NCBI GenBank assembly: GCA_038501625.1
Contig: JAZAYU010000034.1
Span: forward strand, 2,631,102 to 2,695,101
Direction of reading: 5' to 3'
Length of the DNA: 64,000 nucleotides
DNA from: Corbicula japonica
Taxonomy: Eukaryota; Mollusca; Bivalvia; Venerida; Cyrenidae
Both the position numbers and the translations under genes were made by a program. The stretch's first letter is position 1. Each line of letters begins with the position of its first letter. Below are positions 62,935 to 64,000 of the stretch, piece after piece. The notes below the pieces were generated by a model that saw only the letters and a list, made by a program, of their open reading frames with translations, did no database searches and had not been told where the DNA came from.

Positions 62935-63088
62935 GAATACATCATTCGTGTTCATTTTATACTGAAATTATTAAACTCGTCATCTTAATCTAATTAATCG
63001 ATATAAAACTCGGCAAAAGCCTCGTTTTATATCAATTTAGATGACTCGTTTAATAATTTCAGTATAAAATGATCACTCATGTTGTATC
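62935..63088. mobile_element. 154-bp hairpin element
   Basis: GTTCATTTTATACTGAAATT and ATTAAACTCGTCATC on the left pair with ATGACTCGTTTAATAATTTC and AGTATAAAATGATCACTC on the right. The inner stem CGATATAAAACTCGGC pairs with GCCTCGTTTTATATC. It directly abuts the next family A copy. Confidence 0.8.
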
Positions 63089-63328
63089 CTCTAATTTCTG
63101 TATAGATACACCTTTATTGCTTGGGCGAACAGTTTAGATCCAGATCAGCCGGCACATTCGTGCCATCTGATCAGGATCTAAACTGTTTGCTTTTTGATTC
63201 ATTAGGTTATTCCTGACCAAAATGCGACCAGTGCAGATCCTGATCAGATGGCACTGATGTGCCGGCTGATCTGGATCTACACTGGTCGCACATGCATAAA
63301 CATACATATATACCAAGGAAAAGGTTAA
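63087..63328. mobile_element. Family A MITE, 242 bp
   Basis: The left end has decayed (TCCTCTAATTTCTG in place of TTAACCCTTTCCTG). The right end is AGGAAAAGGTTAA. Hairpins are near consensus. Confidence 0.88.
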
Positions 63329-63889
63329 CAAAACAACCAAATGTCATTGAATTAAAATGAAAATTTACTGTTGTTAGGCTTAACATAACAACAGAGTTGG
63401 TTGGTGGTTAATAGAAAATAACTTATTATGGCAGTAATTATAATTCTCTTTAGATTCTTTTCCTTTAACTTCACACAAATATTTAAGACTTACAAAAACC
63501 AACTATTGTTACTTTAATTTGGAAATACATTATTTCACTATGTAAGTTAGAAATATCACTAATTAACAGTTTCTTAAACAGATAATCATAAGGCAAGAAA
63601 CTATAAAATGATTAAACGCAGCCTAATGAAAACCTGTCAAAATGCACCTGACCGCAATTACCAGTTTAAATTGTATCAGGAATATTATTGATATTTGAAT
63701 CCTCTATTCAAGCTGTCCCAATCAGCACTTCACATAGACAATGGAGCAACCAATTCAAAGATTCATTAATGTGTTTAAATGTTCGGTAAAAGATACAATG
63801 AATAAAGGGGTGGACATTCAACCTGACTGAATGTTGATTAAACATCTTATCTGTTGAAAAGAAATCTTCAGTTATTCTTCAATGTCAAT
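63329..63889. other. No gene or repeat seen
   Basis: AT-rich with no notable reading frame. Confidence 0.5.
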
Positions 63890-64000
63890 TATCCCAGATA
63901 TACTGATTTTATTGCATATGCGAGCAGTATAGTTACAGCCAGCACATCCCTGCCATCTGATCTGGATCTGCACTGGTTGTTTCTTGGTCAGCAATATAAT
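63890..64000. mobile_element. Family A MITE, cut by the right edge
   Basis: TTTTATTGCATATGCGAGCAG, then GCCAGCACATCCCTGCC and GGATCTGCACTGGTTG, breaking off at TTGGTCAGCAATA. Confidence 0.65.

Overview
This is eukaryotic nuclear DNA. It is AT-rich, has short exons with GT-AG introns, and is packed with miniature inverted-repeat elements. The repeat spectrum, together with the metazoan gene set, points to a mollusc, most likely a bivalve. It includes 242-bp TTAA-flanked foldbacks, ~148-bp loopless palindromes, and long elements carrying tandem units such as the AAAAAGGGGCATAACTTG type. The species call is inference; I could not run a search.

Three host genes can be read by hand with consistent splice phases. 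(1) Plus strand, 7174-10198: a complete four-exon, 193-residue MARVEL-domain tetraspan protein of CMTM type, with an N-terminal PPPY motif and a C-terminal CIIF (CaaX-like) end. (2) Minus strand, 40433-19296: a 22-exon, ~1383-residue ortholog of the zinc-finger regulator ZFAT, with 19 zinc-finger-like modules, an AT-hook-like segment and the conserved acidic/Gln-rich C-terminus. Its first coding exon is only a candidate. (3) Minus strand, 52827-50237: the last four exons of RSPRY1 (SPRY plus RING E3 ligase). The upstream exons were not found and probably lie beyond the right edge. The three do not form a pathway.

Layout. 1-7 kb: a non-LTR retrotransposon fragment and a 2.56-kb DNA transposon (3701-6260). 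The transposon has an 8-bp target duplication and encodes, antisense, a spliced small zinc-finger ORF broken by one TGA. 7-10.2 kb: the MARVEL gene, whose intron 1 ends in a 37-bp tandem array that copies its own 3' splice site. 10.3-19.3 kb: intergenic, almost wall-to-wall MITEs, several nested. 19.3-40.9 kb: ZFAT, with large repeats in its introns (a minisatellite and three long elements with internal tandem units). 41-50 kb: intergenic MITE field. 50.2-52.8 kb: RSPRY1 3' end. 53-64 kb: gene-poor, with a 1.6-kb TIR element carrying a truncated THAP-domain ORF and several strong hairpins.

The strongest candidates for something undescribed are the 3701-6260 transposon with its intron-containing finger ORF, the THAP-bearing TIR element at 57966-59602, the decoy splice-acceptor array at 8446-8766, and two MITE systems. 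One behaves like a piggyBac derivative (TTAA). The other is a palindrome that spreads paired CCAAT-box (NF-Y type) sites.
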